Notes under the pieces: generated by a model
Databases searched by the model: none
What the model saw: the letters and a program-made list of their open reading frames with translations, nothing else
Told to the model about the DNA's origin: nothing
Source of the DNA: Furcasterigmium furcatum
Taxonomy: Eukaryota > Ascomycota > Sordariomycetes > Glomerellales > Plectosphaerellaceae
Assembly: GCA_001599815.1 (NCBI GenBank)
Contig: BCIA01000003.1
Location: 1,612,001 to 1,676,000 of the forward strand
DNA: 64,000 nt
Reading direction: 5' to 3'
Shown: positions 1 to 9,792 of the stretch, piece after piece
Numbering within the stretch: position 1 is the stretch's first letter
Layout: the number at the start of each line of letters is the position of its first letter
Program-made: the position numbers and the translations under genes

Positions 1-3000
1 CTGCGTTGCAGAAAGGCTCGCCCATCCAAACAATCATGGAGCAATGGGAATACCTCCAACTTCAAGTGGCCATGTACGTCAACAGCGATGTCCCTGGTCT
101 CCAACAGCCAGGCTTTGGCAAGACTGTTCGAGGGTTCTGTCAGAGGTTGAAGGGCAAACAGGGTCGGTTTCGCGGCAATCTTTCAGGCAAACGTGTCGAC
201 TTTTCCGGGCGAACCGTTATTTCTCCTGATCCGAACCTGGGGATCAACCAGGTTGCTGTGCCCATTCTCGTCGCTAAGAATCTCACATACCCCGAACGAG
301 TGTCAGACTACAACATCAAGAAGTTGAGAGAATGCGTCAAGAACGGCCCCAGTCAATGGCCTGGAGCGCAGCAGGTCATCAAGAACGACGATGGAGAGTA
401 CAAGATCAACCTCAAGTTCGGCGACAGGCACCAGGTGGCCAAGTATCTGAGGGTCGGAGATGTTGTCGAAAGGCATCTGGAAGACAACGACATTGTTCTC
501 TTCAACCGTCAGCCGTCGCTCCACAAGCTCAGTATCATGAGCCATCTGGTGAAAGTTCGTCCCTGGAGGACATTCAGACTGAACGAATGTGTCTGCACGC
601 CCTACAATGCCGACTTCGATGGAGATGAGATGAATCTTCACGTGCCTCAGACGGAGGAGGCCAGAGCTGAAGCGATCAACCTGATGGGCGTCATGCACAA
701 CCTCGCAACTCCCAAAAACGGCGAACCCATCATTGCAGCCACCCAGGACTTCATCACTGCTGCGTATTTACTGAGCGGAAAGGATAGGTTCTTCGACAGA
801 AAGACTTTCACGTACATCGTGATGTCTATGATGGATGGCAAGGTCCACCTTGACCTCCCTCCACCCGCGGTCATCAAGCCCCGTGCTCTGTGGACCGGCA
901 AGCAAGTGTTCAGCATGCTCTTGCGTCCGAATAAAGAGTGCAACGTCAAGATCAACCTGGACGCCAAATGCAGAGAATATAAGAGCAAGAAGGGCGCCGT
1001 CCCTGACATGGATCCAAACGATGGTTGGCTTGTCATCCGCAACTCAGAGGTCATGTGTGGCAGAATGGACAAGTCAACAGTTGGCGGAGGCAAGAAGGAC
1101 TCAGTCTTTTACGTCATTCTTCGAGACTTTGGGCCTGAGGAGGCCGTCGTCGCCATGAATCGACTGGCAAAGCTCTGTGCCCGACAGCTCACGAATCGTG
1201 GATTTTCAATCGGCGTTGGCGATGTGTTTCCGACACACGAGCTACTCGACAGGAAGAAGACCCTCATCAAAGAAGCAAACCAGCAAGTCGACGAGCTCAT
1301 CATGACATACAAGAAGGGCAAGCTGGAGAAGGCTACTGGATGCAATCTTGAAGAGACCCTGGAAAATTCGATCTCTGGACTCCTGAGCAAAGTCCGAACG
1401 CAGGCCGGAGCTCACTGTATCGAGACGTTGAGCCGCAACAACGCTCCTCTGATCATGGCCAAGTCAGGCTCCAAGGGTTCGGAGATCAACGTTGCTCAGA
1501 TGGTAGCTGTCGTGGGACAGCAGATTATAGGTGGTTCCCGTGTTGCGGATGGTTTCCAGGACCGCACCTTGCCTCACTTCCACAAGAACGCACCACAGCC
1601 ACCGTCGAAGGGATTCGTTGGCAACAGCTTTTACTCTGGCCTCGTTCCTACCGAGTTCTTGTTCCACGCCATGTCTGGCCGCGAGGGCTTGGTTGACACC
1701 GCCGTCAAGACTGCTGAGACCGGGTACATGTCTCGAAGATTGATGAAGTCTCTTGAAGATCTCTCGACTCGGTACGATGATACCGTGCGGACTTCGGGTG
1801 GGAGCATCGTTCAGTTTCAATTCGGCGCAGACAAGCTGGACCCCGTTGATATGGAGGGGTCGGCCAAGCCGGTCAACTTCGACCGGACGTGGTCCCATGC
1901 AGAGAACCTCACATGGAGCAACACGGAGGCAGCATTGACGCCCGATGAGATCCGTCACTTCTGTGAGAGCATGCTTGCTCACGAAAGGGCTCGGTACCCG
2001 AGAAAGTCTCTGACAGGGGGTCAGACACTTGATTACGACAACGATGAAGATATCTTCACTGACGAGCACGAGGGAGCAAGGGACTTTTTGCGAACGATCG
2101 AAGCATATGTGTCTCACCGTGCGATGAAACTCGCCCGGATCTTGGAGAGGACGGGTCTGGCTGACTTGATGAAGTCCAACCCGACCGTGGATCTTAACGA
2201 TGACGACCAGCGGACGAAGAAGGCCTATGCAGATCGTGTTGCTAAGGTATCCGAATCGACGCTGCAGCTGTTCATCAAACTCTGCTTGGAAAAGTACAAG
2301 AAGGCGCATGTCGAGCCTGGCCATGCCGTCGGTGCTGTCGGTGCCCAGTCCATCGGAGAGCCGGGCACCCAGATGACGCTGAAGACGTTCCATTTTGCCG
2401 GTGTTGCTGGCATGAGCATCACGCAGGGTGTACCGCGAATCAAGGAGATCATCAACGCTTCGAAGACCATCAGCACGCCAGTCATCACGTGTCCGCTGAT
2501 TCAAAACAAGGAGTTGACGGCGGCCAAAATCGTCAAGGCTCGCATTGAGAAGACTTACGTCTCCGATATCCTAAGCTATGTCGAGGAGGAATGGATGGCC
2601 AACTCGGCAAATGTTGTACTACAATTCGACATGGACGCGCTGGAAGACATGCAACTGGGCATCAGCATCAACGAGGTGGCCGAGGCCATCTGCAAACACA
2701 AAAAGCTTAAGGTGGCCCGGGGAGATCTGAGCATCGGCTCGGGCAGATTAGAGATCCGAGTCCGCGTCGACGACTCAGCACAAGCCAAGCGATCCGCCAA
2801 AAGCAAAGGTGAGGACCAAGCAGACCTACTTGTACGGGCCAACTTCCTTCGACGGATTGTCCCAACTGTGGCCATATCTGGATACCCCGAGGCAACCCGT
2901 GCCATCATTCAAACGACGGCGCCAAATGATGAAGGGGAGGACGAGACACACAAAGTTCTCGTTGAAGGGTACGGCTTACTCGCTTGTATGAACACGGAAG

Positions 3001-3485
3001 GCGTAGACGGCAAGCGAGCCGTAACGAACAACGTCATGGAGGCTCGTGACGTGCTTGGTATCGAGGCTGCGCGGACCACAATTGCTCGAGAGATTGGCGA
3101 GGTTATGGGAGACATGGGTATCGACCCTCGACACATGCAACTTCTCGCGGATGTCATGACCTACAAGGGCGAAGTCCTTGGCATTACCCGATTCGGTCTC
3201 TCCAAGATGAGAGACAGTGTCCTGCAACTCGCGTCATTCGAAAAGACGCCAGACCATCTCTTCGACGCAGCAGCAGGCATGAAGACGGACAAGATCGAGG
3301 GAGTGAGCGAGTGCATCATCATGGGGCAGACCATGACCGTGGGCACGGGCGCCTTCCACGTCGTGCGCCGTCTAGCTCTCGAACATGGCGACACTGGTCA
3401 GCGTCCAACGCTCTTCGAAGACGCTTGGAACCAGGAGGCAGGTCTGCGGCGCCAGGAAAGGCGGCGCACTCATGTGGGCGCATGA
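1..3485 (+). CDS. RPC1: RNA polymerase III largest subunit (RPC1/RPC160), 5'-truncated
   Basis: Catalytic largest subunit of nuclear RNA polymerase III, which makes tRNAs, 5S rRNA and U6. The frame is open at the left edge (bases 3-5 already code) and stops with TGA at 3483-3485, giving about 1160 visible residues; the family is about 1400-1450 residues, so roughly the first 300 (clamp head) are outside the window. Visible landmarks: the absolutely conserved Mg-binding motif NADFDGDEMN near residue 201 of the fragment, the preceding RQPSLHKLS segment, and the trigger-loop region with GEPGTQMTLKTFHFAG near residue 785. The C-terminal part contains the expected jaw and clamp-closing sequence with no intron. 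The FSGRTVISPDPNL and SVFYVILRDFG stretches fit subunit III rather than RPA1 or RPB1, and there is no heptad CTD tail, which excludes RPB1. Subunit assignment is by family resemblance. Confidence 0.95.
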   Translation, partial: ALQKGSPIQTIMEQWEYLQLQVAMYVNSDVPGLQQPGFGKTVRGFCQRLKGKQGRFRGNLSGKRVDFSGRTVISPDPNLGINQVAVPILVAKNLTYPERVSDYNIKKLRECVKNGPSQWPGAQQVIKNDDGEYKINLKFGDRHQVAKYLRVGDVVERHLEDNDIVLFNRQPSLHKLSIMSHLVKVRPWRTFRLNECVCTPYNADFDGDEMNLHVPQTEEARAEAINLMGVMHNLATPKNGEPIIAATQDFITAAYLLSGKDRFFDRKTFTYIVMSMMDGKVHLDLPPPAVIKPRALWTGKQVFSMLLRPNKECNVKINLDAKCREYKSKKGAVPDMDPNDGWLVIRNSEVMCGRMDKSTVGGGKKDSVFYVILRDFGPEEAVVAMNRLAKLCARQLTNRGFSIGVGDVFPTHELLDRKKTLIKEANQQVDELIMTYKKGKLEKATGCNLEETLENSISGLLSKVRTQAGAHCIETLSRNNAPLIMAKSGSKGSEINVAQMVAVVGQQIIGGSRVADGFQDRTLPHFHKNAPQPPSKGFVGNSFYSGLVPTEFLFHAMSGREGLVDTAVKTAETGYMSRRLMKSLEDLSTRYDDTVRTSGGSIVQFQFGADKLDPVDMEGSAKPVNFDRTWSHAENLTWSNTEAALTPDEIRHFCESMLAHERARYPRKSLTGGQTLDYDNDEDIFTDEHEGARDFLRTIEAYVSHRAMKLARILERTGLADLMKSNPTVDLNDDDQRTKKAYADRVAKVSESTLQLFIKLCLEKYKKAHVEPGHAVGAVGAQSIGEPGTQMTLKTFHFAGVAGMSITQGVPRIKEIINASKTISTPVITCPLIQNKELTAAKIVKARIEKTYVSDILSYVEEEWMANSANVVLQFDMDALEDMQLGISINEVAEAICKHKKLKVARGDLSIGSGRLEIRVRVDDSAQAKRSAKSKGEDQADLLVRANFLRRIVPTVAISGYPEATRAIIQTTAPNDEGEDETHKVLVEGYGLLACMNTEGVDGKRAVTNNVMEARDVLGIEAARTTIAREIGEVMGDMGIDPRHMQLLADVMTYKGEVLGITRFGLSKMRDSVLQLASFEKTPDHLFDAAAGMKTDKIEGVSECIIMGQTMTVGTGAFHVVRRLALEHGDTGQRPTLFEDAWNQEAGLRRQERRRTHVGA

Positions 3486-4068
3486 CAGGTTTATGTACTG
3501 CAATGCCCTTTCGTGGCGTATTGGTAAAGGGGGCAGGACAGGCCGGCGTCGTATTGGATGTCAGAGGATAATCCGTCGTTTCGGACAGCTTCGGGATATC
3601 AATAGATCAGAAGGGAGCCGGCGCCGCGCCCCGACAAAGATGACCCGAGTTCGGTAGAGGATGTGCACTGTTCATATTAATTAATGTTGTGCGGAACTGA
3701 GGACCGACACCATCACCTCGATGTCCCTCACAGCGGCAATTTCAACTACCCGGTCTCTTTCCAGTGGATTCCCTTGCCCTCCCGGATGTTGACGGCTCGC
3801 GTTAGGGGGGTGATAAGAGGTCCTTGGTACTCTCTACCACTTCATGCTCCAGTCCGGCCTTGAATCGCCTGTGTGATGACTCGAGCGGTTCCCAAGCCAA
3901 TCCCGTTTCCGAGACAATACCATGTGCACGAGCAGGCCTTCCCCGTCATCCTCTTACCTGCCTTCGGCGCTTCGCAGTGTCAACGCCACAGTGATGCTGC
4001 AACTTCGAACCTTTGTCTCAAAATACACGTCTGCTCCCAGATTAGATGACCTCGTCCGTCCTAGCTAA
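3486..4068. other. Convergent intergenic region (3' UTRs)
   Basis: About 580 bases between the stop codons of the Pol III subunit (+) and the SRAP gene (-). Base composition matches the flanking genes. I see no conserved reading frame or RNA gene; it presumably holds two 3' UTRs and polyadenylation sites. Confidence 0.6.
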
Positions 4069-5323
4069 TCAAGCACTGCTGGCGAAGAATTTCGTGATCT
4101 TCTGGCTCCCAGAAGTGTCCTTCTTGCCGGGGCTTTTGGGATTGCTACTCGTCGCGCTGATCTTCGTTCTGCTACCTTTATCCGGGGGCAGCTGGGCGTG
4201 CTTTTTCAAGGGGGGCTCGCTCTTCGTCGGTGGATACGATGCTTGCCTTTTCAGTCCACTTCTGTTTGTAGCATCCTGTGAGGTAGGTTCCGCTGTTGGG
4301 TTGTCAGGGCTGACCTTCTCGGCGCCACCGGCCTTCTGGGTCGCGTTGGCGAAAAAGTTGGCGATGTTGGATTTGTTCTCCTTGCTGGCAACCGGTATTA
4401 TGAAGGAGGGCGAATTGGTTCCCACCTTTCCCACGTCCCTGGTGACCGGGTAGCACTCTAGCTCCCCTTGGAATGGCCTCAGTAGAGCTTGGAGATCTCG
4501 CGACCACTCGGACCTCTGCGGATCAAGCCAGGTACGAATGCTATCAGATCCGGCGTCCAAAATGACCGGCATCCGGTCATGCAAGAATTTGAGTTGCTTG
4601 TTCGAGTCTGTCGTGATGATAGTGTAAGTGTAGTGTTTCTCTTCGGACCCTGGCACTTGTTTAGCTGTGAGACGCCCACCACTGCCGCATAGGTTTGCTG
4701 ACCATCATACTGGACGCAGTCCCATAACCCCGCGAAGCACATGGGCCGCCCGTCTTTCCTCTTGACGTAGTGGGGTATCTTCTCCTTGCCGGATTTCAGC
4801 CATTCAAAAAAGCCCTGGGCGACGACGACGCACCGCTTGCGGGCTTTCATGGTACTCCACATGCCACCAGGGGTGGCCAAGGAATCGTCACGGCAGTTGA
4901 TGGTCTTCAGCATCGAACCATAGTCCGGGTTACGCTTTGTCCAGAACGGTATCAGACCCCATTTCATGGACTGCAGCCTGTACTTGACATCATGTGCCAC
5001 GGGTGGTTCTTCCACGGATTCCGCCGGCGCCTCGGAAGGATCAGCAGGCTCGAGATTCCGCGCAGCAAGGCCGGCTCCACGATCCGAGGTGTCTGCACGA
5101 TAGACAATCCCATGATTACCTGGTGCGAAGTTGTACGTTTGGCGTGGCGCGCCAGGGCCTTCATCTGGCGGAGCGTCATCCACTGGCATCCCCGCGTCTT
5201 CAAACACCTCTCTCAATTGTGAGGGTCGCTATCACGATAGTAGAGTCATCAGTATGTCGACTGATAATCACCCAGGGCGGGGTGCAGACCACTCACAAGC
5301 GCCAGGGCATAACGGCCACACAT
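4069..5323 (-). CDS. SRAP-domain (HMCES/YedK-type) abasic-site crosslinking protein
   Basis: Three exons: 5323-5297, 5228-4703 and 4649-4069 (377 residues). Exon 1 is only nine codons and encodes MCGRYALAL; it supplies Cys2, which in this family becomes the N-terminal nucleophile that forms a thiazolidine with abasic sites in single-stranded DNA. The first intron (68 nt) starts GTGAGT and has an ACTGATGAC branch-like site; the second (53 nt) starts GTCAGC and ends GCCAG. Joining them restores the family order: MCGRY, QTYNFAPGN, VVAQGFFEWLK (conserved Glu) and LHDRMPVIL (conserved His). After the SRAP domain comes a basic, Ser/Pro/Lys-rich tail ending QKITKFFASSA, reminiscent of a degenerate PCNA-binding box. 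Family knowledge: these proteins shield abasic sites at replication forks. It runs toward the Pol III gene and is divergent from the purine gene. Confidence 0.92.
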
Positions 5324-6001
5324 CGTGGTTGTGGTTGTGGTTGTGGTCGTAACTGTGTATGGGTTACACGTGGAAAGGGTGGCCGAGACGAGTGAAGTCG
5401 TCGCAAGTTTCACTGGAACATTTCAAGTTGACCGAGGTGCCGTTGGTATACTGAGCCAGCGCCTCCCGTCGGTACCTCATTGCTCCGCACCGCTCGCGAG
5501 CTGCGGCGATGTCCTCATTCGAAGGAAGGTACCTCTTTGCAACGGCGGCGCTCGGACCACAGACCCTTTCCTCTGGGGGAAAGTACATGTACAGCGCTTG
5601 TGAATTTTTTTGCGGTTCCAATGTACCCATCGATCACCCCGCTTCTTGGAGGGGCCGATCAGGGTCCAGAGACTGGCAAAACTTTCCACGCTTGGTGGGG
5701 TAATTCTGTACCGCTCGAGTGATCTAGAAAATCGGTCGTCGCCTCAGCACAAGAAAGTGTGCAAAACGACGTCGCATTCTGGAAGTGCCCTCCGTAACTC
5801 CCCCGTGGACTCTCCTATTCAACACTGCGACACGGCACAGTGCCATCGGCATTGTCCAGCTCCTCGACGATCACCCGCACCCAAGTTACGAGCAAGTAAG
5901 ATTCTCATGACATGACTCTGGAAAAGAATCTAACATTCTGCCAGCCCGACATCGCAAAGCAAGAACAGCCACCGTTTACGACCGAGTCTGCACACATCAC
6001 A
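5324..6001. promoter_or_regulatory. Bidirectional promoter region, SRAP gene / GARS-AIRS
   Basis: About 680 bases between two divergent start codons. Just upstream of the SRAP start is a short GTGGTT tandem (about 5325-5348). A TGACTC hexamer (the core bound by Bas1/Gcn4-type factors at yeast purine genes) sits at 5913-5918, but see the candidate leader intron that would contain it. No recognisable TATA box. Motif assignment is inference only. Confidence 0.4.
5896..5944 (+). other. Candidate 5' UTR intron of the GARS-AIRS gene
   Basis: A 49-nt stretch has a GTAAGA donor at 5896, a TCTAAC branch-like site at about 5929-5934 and a CCAG acceptor at 5941-5944, 57 bases before the chosen start codon. 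Size and signals match the coding introns elsewhere in the window. If real it would remove an upstream ATG at 5912 that is in frame with the enzyme. Not supported by transcripts here. Confidence 0.45.
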
Positions 6002-8389
6002 ATGGCCGCCCCGATGCGCATCCTTTTGATCGGCAATGGAGGTCGCGAGCATGCCCTGGCCTGGAGGTTGAGCCAGTCTCCCCTCGTCGAGACAATCTAC
6101 GCCGTCCCGGGCAACGGAGGGACAGCGACCTGCCCAAAGACGACAAATGTTTCCTCCGTCGCCTCGGACAACTACCCGGCACTGGTCGAGTTCGCCAAGT
6201 CCAACTCCGTGAACCTCGTCGTCCCTGGCCCTGAGGCTCCCCTCGTCGACGGCGTCGAGGGTTACTTCCGTGCCGCCGCAATCCCGTGCTTCGGTCCCTC
6301 GAAGGAGGCTGCTAGGATGGAGGGAAGCAAAACTTTCTCCAAAGACTTCATGAAGAAGCACGATATTCCTACTGCCGCCTACGAGAACTTCTCCGACTAC
6401 GACGCAGCCATCTCTTACCTCGATCGCATCTCTCACGATGTTGTCATCAAAGCCACGGGACTTGCCGCCGGCAAGGGAGTCATCATCCCCACCACCAAAG
6501 AGGAGGCTAAGGCCGCCGTCAAGCAGATCATGGTTGACAAGGCCTTTGGCTCGGCGGGACAGGAGGTCGTCATAGAAGAGTTCCTGACCGGTGATGAGCT
6601 CAGCATCCTCACCTTCAGCGACGGCACACACACACTGTCCCTCCCTCCGGCGCAGGATCACAAGAGGATCGGAGACGGCGACCAAGGGCCTAACACAGGC
6701 GGCATGGGCTGCTATGCGCCAACCACAATTGCCACCGATGCTCTGATTCGGCGCATCGAGGAGGAGGTCGTCGAGCCTAGCATTCGCGGTATGCGCGCCG
6801 ACGGCTTCCCCTTCCGCGGCGTCCTCTTCACCGGCCTCATGATCACAAGCAACGGACCCAAGGTGCTCGAATACAACGTCCGCTTCGGTGACCCAGAGAC
6901 GCAAACTGTGCTGCCATTGCTGTCAGCTGACACGGACCTCGCCGAGATCATGATGGCCTGCACTGCTCACGAGTCCCGCCTCGACTGCGTCAACATTCGC
7001 ATCGAGCCTAAGTACAGCGCTACCGTTGTCATCGCCGCCGGTGGGTATCCCGAGGCGTACACCAAAGGAACGCCGATGGTAGTTGGGTCCCCCACGTCGT
7101 CAGACATCACCGTCTTCCATGCAGGGACCAAATTGACAGCAGAGGGGAACCTGCAGACCTCGGGTGGGCGTGTCATTGCTGTCAACGCCACGGCTACTGA
7201 GTCCCTCGAGGCTGCTGTCAAGAAGGCCTACGAGGAGGGCATCAAGCTCGTCGAGTTCAAGGACATGTACTACCGCAAGGACATTGCCCATCGAGCATTC
7301 AGGCAGCGCGCGGCGCCCAAGGAGGCGCTTACCTACGCCGCCGCTGGCGTGAGTGTTGATGCCGGCAATGATTTCGTGGAGCGCATCAAGAAGGCTGTCA
7401 AGGCGACGAGGCAGCCGGGGGCAGACGCTGAAATTGGCGGGTTTGGAGGTGAGGTCGACCTTGCCCGGAGTGGGCTGAAGCTTGAAGACAACCATCTACC
7501 CATCATCGTGGGCGCCATCGACGGCGTGGGGACGAAGCTCTTGATTGCCCAGAAGACGGGCAAGCATGACACCGTGGGCATCGACCTTGTGGCCATGAAT
7601 GTCAACGACCTCGTTGTTCAGGGTGCCCGCCCTCTTATGTTCCTCGACTATTATGGTTGTAGCAAGCTAGACCTGGCCACGGCAGCGTCTTTCGTCGAGG
7701 GTGTTGCTGCAGGCTGCATCGATGCGGGCTGTGCTCTCGTCGGTGGAGAGACCGCTGAGATGCCTGGCATGTACCAACAAGATGACTATGATGCTGCTGG
7801 GTGCGCAGTGGGCGTTATGGCAAGCCGTGACAGGCTACCAAGGACGCAGGACATGGCTGAGGGAGACGTGTTGCTGGGCCTGAGCTCCAGCGGTGTTCAC
7901 TCAAATGGTTTCTCTCTGGTTCGCAAGATCGTCGAGAGAGAAGGCCTTGCCTACGGCGACTTGGCGCCATGGGACACGTCCAAAACTGTGGGTGATAGCT
8001 TGCTGACACCGACGAGGATCTATGTTAAGAGCCTCCGCCCGGTGATAGAGGGCGGTCTGGTCAAAGGGTTGGCGCATATCACGGGCGGCGGCCTGATTGA
8101 TAATGTACCTCGCATGCTGCCAGGTCATCTCGCGGCTGAGATAGACTTGACAACCTGGCAGGTCCCCGATGTGTTCAGATGGCTGAAAAGCAGCGGGAAT
8201 GTTGATGCGCTGCAAATGTGCCGGACCTTCAACATGGGTATCGGCATGGTTGCGGCGGTGGACGGAACCGTTGCCGATGAGGCCATTGCCATGCTGCAGA
8301 CTGCTGGGGAGCAGGTGACCCGCATTGGGCGCCTCGCGGCACGGACAGGCGAGGGCTGCATCATCGTCAATGCCGACTCGATAGAATAA
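6002..8389 (+). CDS. ADE5,7: Bifunctional purine enzyme: GAR synthetase / AIR synthetase (Ade5,7 type)
   Basis: Intronless, 795 residues from the ATG at 6002 (context CACAATGGCC), close to the 802 of yeast Ade5,7. The N-terminal half is phosphoribosylamine-glycine ligase: MRILLIGNGGREHALAWRL at the start, an ATP-grasp region with KATGLAAGKGV and GDQGPNTGGMGCYAPT, and RFGDPETQ. The C-terminal half (from about residue 445) is phosphoribosylformylglycinamidine cyclo-ligase, with GAIDGVGTKLL, LDYYG, GGETAEMPGMY and ITGGGLIDNVPR. The two activities catalyse steps 2 and 5 of de novo IMP synthesis in the cytosol. An in-frame ATG at 5912 would add 30 residues, but these do not resemble the family and lie in a probable leader intron. 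The gene ends about 40 bases before AT-rich transposon sequence begins, without visible RIP damage. Confidence 0.96.
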   Translation: MAAPMRILLIGNGGREHALAWRLSQSPLVETIYAVPGNGGTATCPKTTNVSSVASDNYPALVEFAKSNSVNLVVPGPEAPLVDGVEGYFRAAAIPCFGPSKEAARMEGSKTFSKDFMKKHDIPTAAYENFSDYDAAISYLDRISHDVVIKATGLAAGKGVIIPTTKEEAKAAVKQIMVDKAFGSAGQEVVIEEFLTGDELSILTFSDGTHTLSLPPAQDHKRIGDGDQGPNTGGMGCYAPTTIATDALIRRIEEEVVEPSIRGMRADGFPFRGVLFTGLMITSNGPKVLEYNVRFGDPETQTVLPLLSADTDLAEIMMACTAHESRLDCVNIRIEPKYSATVVIAAGGYPEAYTKGTPMVVGSPTSSDITVFHAGTKLTAEGNLQTSGGRVIAVNATATESLEAAVKKAYEEGIKLVEFKDMYYRKDIAHRAFRQRAAPKEALTYAAAGVSVDAGNDFVERIKKAVKATRQPGADAEIGGFGGEVDLARSGLKLEDNHLPIIVGAIDGVGTKLLIAQKTGKHDTVGIDLVAMNVNDLVVQGARPLMFLDYYGCSKLDLATAASFVEGVAAGCIDAGCALVGGETAEMPGMYQQDDYDAAGCAVGVMASRDRLPRTQDMAEGDVLLGLSSSGVHSNGFSLVRKIVEREGLAYGDLAPWDTSKTVGDSLLTPTRIYVKSLRPVIEGGLVKGLAHITGGGLIDNVPRMLPGHLAAEIDLTTWQVPDVFRWLKSSGNVDALQMCRTFNMGIGMVAAVDGTVADEAIAMLQTAGEQVTRIGRLAARTGEGCIIVNADSIE

Positions 8390-9293
8390 GGAGGCATGTC
8401 CTCTATGTAGGCATGGAGAGAAAATTAGTATAACAGGTTGAGAATGTGTTTTTAATACGAGGAGATACTGAGACAGCTTCTAGGGTAGACATATATAAAT
8501 CGTTAATTATTAAGCTAAGGGTAATAGTAATAAGTAAGGAGATTTATATATTTACTTATTAATTAAGTTTTATAATATACTAGGATTATTAAATATCAAT
8601 AATTATATTACGGCTACTTAATATATTATAATAACTTTTCTTAAGTAAATATTTTAGGCTTTAAAGATAAATTAAAGTAAGCTTTAGGTTTACCTTAAAA
8701 GTAGATGAGTTAATAATTTAGTTTACTATTATTTATAAGTATTTAATTTAAAGAATTATGGTAAAAGGATAAAAAACTAAAATATAAAGTAAGGTTTATA
8801 TTTTAGAGTAATATAATAAATACTATATTATTATTAGATATATTTAATATCTATATAAATAACTATAATAAATAAAGTATAAATTTTTTTTTTTTTTTAC
8901 TTAAGAAAATTAGTAATTCCTATATAGTAAAAATAAAAAAGAAATTAGATAGGAGAGTTTATAACTTTACTATATAGAAACTATATTAAATATATTTAAT
9001 GTCTATATAAATAATAAAATAAGTAGAAAATAATAAATCCTTATATAGTAAAAATAAAAAAGAAATTAGATAGGAGAGTTTATAACTTTACTATATAGAA
9101 ACTATATTAAATATATTTAATGTCTATATAAATAATAAAATAAGTAGAAAATAATAAATCCTTATATAGTAAAAATAAGAAAATCTAAATATAAAATAGA
9201 GTTTATAACTTTCTTATTTATAAACTAGCTATATTAAAAGCCTATTTAAAACCCTATTACTATAGCTTTTAAAACTACTAAAAATACTATATA
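8390..9293. other. Left margin of the island, no gene
   Basis: The first 60 bases after the purine gene look like an ordinary 3' UTR. From about 8460 the sequence becomes AT-rich, with TTAATTA-type runs, a poly-T tract at about 8885-8898 and a 121-base tandem repeat. No coding potential is visible in any frame. Confidence 0.7.
8831..9182. repeat. 121-base tandem duplication plus a decayed third copy
   Basis: A unit starting GAAATTAGATAGGAGAG at 8941 recurs at 9062 with the same sequence for nearly its whole length (period 121). A diverged, shorter relative occupies about 8831-8940. The match of the two main copies, despite their AT richness, indicates duplication after the RIP-type decay of the unit. 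Confidence 0.8.
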
Positions 9294-9419
9294 AGTAATG
9301 TTAAAAATAGAAGGGTAGTAAAGATAAAAAGTAGTAGTAATAGTGGTTATATTGGTTGTAAGTGTTGTGATTGATGATGATATAGAAGATGGGTAAGATA
9401 GTTACGGGGGATAACCCTT

Positions 9420-9429
9420 TATATTTATA
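9420..9429 (-). promoter_or_regulatory. Copia LTR TATA box
   Basis: TATAAATATA on the minus strand, about 120 bases before the LTR end. The same TATAAATATA lies at matching positions in the other LTRs (36119-36128, 36799-36808, 30346-30355, all plus strand), so it is conserved across LTR copies and is the likely promoter core, separating U3 from R. Confidence 0.65.
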
Positions 9430-9509
9430 GAAGGTAAAATCCCCGGGTCGGTCCCGACCTTCTGTAATTGGTGCCGAAAATCCTCCCTTGGTCCCGAAGA
9501 TAGTGGGCT

Positions 9510-9770
9510 GGGCCCTGTAGCCTAGAGCCTATTTTCCAGCTCTGGGCCTGGACGTCCCTGGAGCTGGATTCTAGCCCCCGTAGCCCAGAGCCTATTTTTC
9601 AGCTTTAGGCCTGGACGTCCCTAGAGCTGGGATTCCAGCCCACTATAGCGTAGAGCCTATTTTCTAGCTCTGGGCCTGGACGTCCCTGGAGCTGAATTCT
9701 AGCCCCCGTAGCGTAGAGCCTATTTTTCCGGCTTTAGGCCTAGACGTCCCTAGAGCTTAATCGGGACCTT
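9510..9770 (-). repeat. GC-rich hairpin repeat array in the Copia LTR U3
   Basis: Four direct repeats of about 60-68 bases, each with GAGCCTATTTT followed by CCAGCTCTGGGCCTGG, ACGTCCCTGGAGCTGG. CCAGCTC and GAGCTGG within each unit are self-complementary, so every unit can form a hairpin. The array lies directly upstream of the LTR TATA box in element orientation. The inverted LTR at 35762-36249 carries three units and the short solo LTR at 36684-36926 about one. Confidence 0.8.
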
Positions 9771-9792
9771 TACTCCCTATTAGGTATAGATA

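Noticed and set aside
1464..2504. 346-codon open frame antisense to the Pol III subunit.
   Set aside because: It lies opposite a strongly conserved coding region and has no family resemblance; a shadow of codon bias.
5930..6904. 324-codon open frame antisense to GARS-AIRS.
   Set aside because: Same reason; the sense strand is unambiguous.
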